From Rhodospirillales bacterium (lineage in GTDB: Bacteria > Pseudomonadota > Alphaproteobacteria > Acetobacterales > Acetobacteraceae), in the NCBI GenBank assembly GCA_018971455.1, contig JAGXAV010000135.1:1-6293 (forward strand): a stretch of DNA of 6,293 nt, written 5' to 3'. The translations under genes and the position numbers were made by a program. This document shows, piece after piece, positions 5,030-6,293 of the stretch (within the stretch, counting starts at the first letter, position 1; each line of letters begins with the position of its first letter). The notes under the pieces are model-generated. The model had not been told where the DNA came from and ran no database searches. It saw only the letters and a program-made list of their open reading frames with translations.

Positions 5030-6293
5030 GTGCGCATCGAGCAGACCAGGCTGGCGAGCGGGCTGGCGGTGATCACCGCCGCCCTGCCGGATTTCGAGAC
5101 GGCGGCCGTCACCGTGGTGGTGCGCGCCGGCTCGCGCGACGAGGAGGCGGAGAACAGCGGCGTCGCGCATTTCCTGGAGCACATGGCCTTCAAGGGCACC
5201 GCCACCCGCTCGGCCTACGGCATCGCCATGGAGGTCGAGCAGCTCGGCGCCTCGATCAACGCCTTCACCTCCCATGAGGTCACCGCCTATCACATCGTCG
5301 GCCTGCGCGACGTGGTGGAGGAGGGTGTTGCGATCCTCGGCGACGTGCTGACCGCCTCGCGCTTCGCGCCGGAGGATGTCGATCTCGAACGCGGCGTGAT
5401 CGCCCAGGAGATCGCCCGCAACGGCGACGACCCGCATGCGCTCTGCGTCCAGGGCTTCCTCGCGCGCGCCTATCCCGGCCAGACGCTGGGGCGGCCCGTT
5501 CTCGGCGATCCCGCCTTCGTCGCCCGCGCCACCCGCGAGGACATGCTCGGCTTCATCGCCCGCCATTACGGCACCGGCACGATGCTGGTCTCCGCCGCCG
5601 GCAATGTCGAGCATGGCTGGCTGTGCCGGCTGGTCGAACGGAACTTCGCCGCCATCCCGACCACGCCGCCGCCGCCCCCGCGCGTGCCGCAGCGCTATGG
5701 CGGCGGCCTCGCCGTGCATCACCGCGAGGATTTCAAGCAGGTCAACCTGGTGCTCGGCTTCCCCTCGGTGGGCATGGCCGATCCGGCGGTGCACGCCCAC
5801 CGCATGCTGGCGACGGCCCTCGGCGGCGGCATGGCCTCACCGCTGTTCCAGGAGGTTCGCCAGAAGCGCGGCCTCGTCTATGGCGTCGGCGCGGGGTCGC
5901 ATGGCGGCTCGGATTTCGGCCTGCTGCTGGTCCAGGCGGGCATGACGCCGGACAAGCTCGATGAATGCCTCGCCGTGATCGGCGCCGAGCTGCTCCGCCT
6001 GACCGAGGCGGTGCAGGAGACGGACTTCACCCGCGCCCGCAACGCCATGCTGGCCCAGCTCGCCACGGTGAAGGAGAAGCCGTTCGGCCTGGCCTTCTAC
6101 CTGGCCGAGCAGTTCTTCCGCACCGGCGCCGCCACCGGGCCGCAACCGGATCTGGATGCCGTGCGTGCCGTCCAGATCGGCGATCTGCGCGCCGCGGCGC
6201 GGCAGATGTTCGCCGCCGCACCGACGCTCTCGATGGTCGGCCCGGTGCAGGAGGCGGACCAGCTCGCCATCGTGCAGCGCGCCCTGGCGGGGT
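5030..6293 (+). CDS. M16 family zinc metallopeptidase (processing-peptidase-like), 3' end cut by window
   Basis: The open frame runs 421 codons to the window edge without a stop. The inverted zinc motif HFLEH (residues 47-51) gives ligands His47 and His51 and catalytic Glu50; the third ligand is Glu127 in IAQEI, 76 residues after His51 as the family requires, with Glu120 in LERGV also conserved. The second half carries the glycine-rich GGGMASPLFQE (from Gly265) and KRGLVYG, whose Arg280 and Tyr284 are the conserved substrate-binding pair. A proline-rich joint (213-217) separates the two homologous halves. This resembles single-chain bacterial relatives of the mitochondrial processing peptidase beta subunit, usually about 420 residues, so only a few residues are probably missing. 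Without a signal peptide it is likely cytoplasmic; substrates are unknown. GTG 5030 was chosen because it follows AGGGGG (5018-5023) by 6 nt and begins MRIEQTRLASGLAV, a typical M16 start. Confidence 0.9.
   Translation, partial: MRIEQTRLASGLAVITAALPDFETAAVTVVVRAGSRDEEAENSGVAHFLEHMAFKGTATRSAYGIAMEVEQLGASINAFTSHEVTAYHIVGLRDVVEEGVAILGDVLTASRFAPEDVDLERGVIAQEIARNGDDPHALCVQGFLARAYPGQTLGRPVLGDPAFVARATREDMLGFIARHYGTGTMLVSAAGNVEHGWLCRLVERNFAAIPTTPPPPPRVPQRYGGGLAVHHREDFKQVNLVLGFPSVGMADPAVHAHRMLATALGGGMASPLFQEVRQKRGLVYGVGAGSHGGSDFGLLLVQAGMTPDKLDECLAVIGAELLRLTEAVQETDFTRARNAMLAQLATVKEKPFGLAFYLAEQFFRTGAATGPQPDLDAVRAVQIGDLRAAARQMFAAAPTLSMVGPVQEADQLAIVQRALAG

Noticed and set aside
3564..5072. A 502-codon open frame on the + strand antisense to the S10 gene.
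   Set aside because: Its translation is rich in Arg, Gly and Ala with no recognisable motif, and it lies opposite a gene with an intact catalytic triad. Such long antisense frames are expected at this GC content.
1..6293. Search for CRISPR arrays, insertion sequences, tRNA/rRNA genes, direct repeats and phage or defence genes.
   Set aside because: None was seen by eye. Coding is continuous, gaps are at most 133 bp, and composition looks uniform throughout.

Overview
The window is very GC-rich, densely coding DNA. Its gene content points to an alphaproteobacterium, probably of the Rhodospirillales/Acetobacteraceae type: a SecB chaperone, a bacterial Tim44-like (TimA) protein, an MltA lytic transglycosylase directly behind it, an alphaproteobacterial-style DSP/tyrosine phosphatase and a mitochondrial-processing-peptidase-like M16 protease. 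The taxonomic assignment is inferred from gene content and protein style, not from a search.

Layout, left to right. (1) The C-terminal end of a Cys-based tyrosine/dual-specificity phosphatase on the + strand (to 331). (2) Convergent to it, a - strand pair: a histidine-phosphatase gene (920-1474) followed 62 bp downstream by secB (363-857). (3) A 133-bp divergent intergenic region with a plausible + strand promoter and a possible leaderless - strand promoter. (4) A + strand pair, timA (1608-2267) and mltA (2267-3451), joined by a TGATG stop/start overlap. (5) A 58-bp convergent gap holding an 11-bp-stem hairpin (3460-3485). (6) A - strand S10 serine carboxypeptidase-like gene (3510-4949) with a complete catalytic triad but no signal peptide. 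(7) An 80-bp divergent region. (8) A + strand M16 zinc peptidase (from GTG 5030) that runs off the right edge, apparently within a few residues of its end.

Functionally, the middle of the window is about the cell envelope. SecB keeps exported proteins unfolded for the Sec pathway, TimA is an inner-membrane-anchored Tim44-domain protein, and MltA is an outer-membrane lipoprotein that cleaves peptidoglycan. The flanks carry two phosphatases and two unrelated peptidases. I see no mobile element, CRISPR array, RNA gene or defence cassette, and no clear evidence of an undescribed system. The most checkable oddities are the possible leaderless start of the histidine phosphatase, the translational coupling of timA to mltA, the signal-less S10 peptidase divergent from an M16 peptidase, and a SecB loop insertion. 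No stretch over 300 bases lacks a gene.
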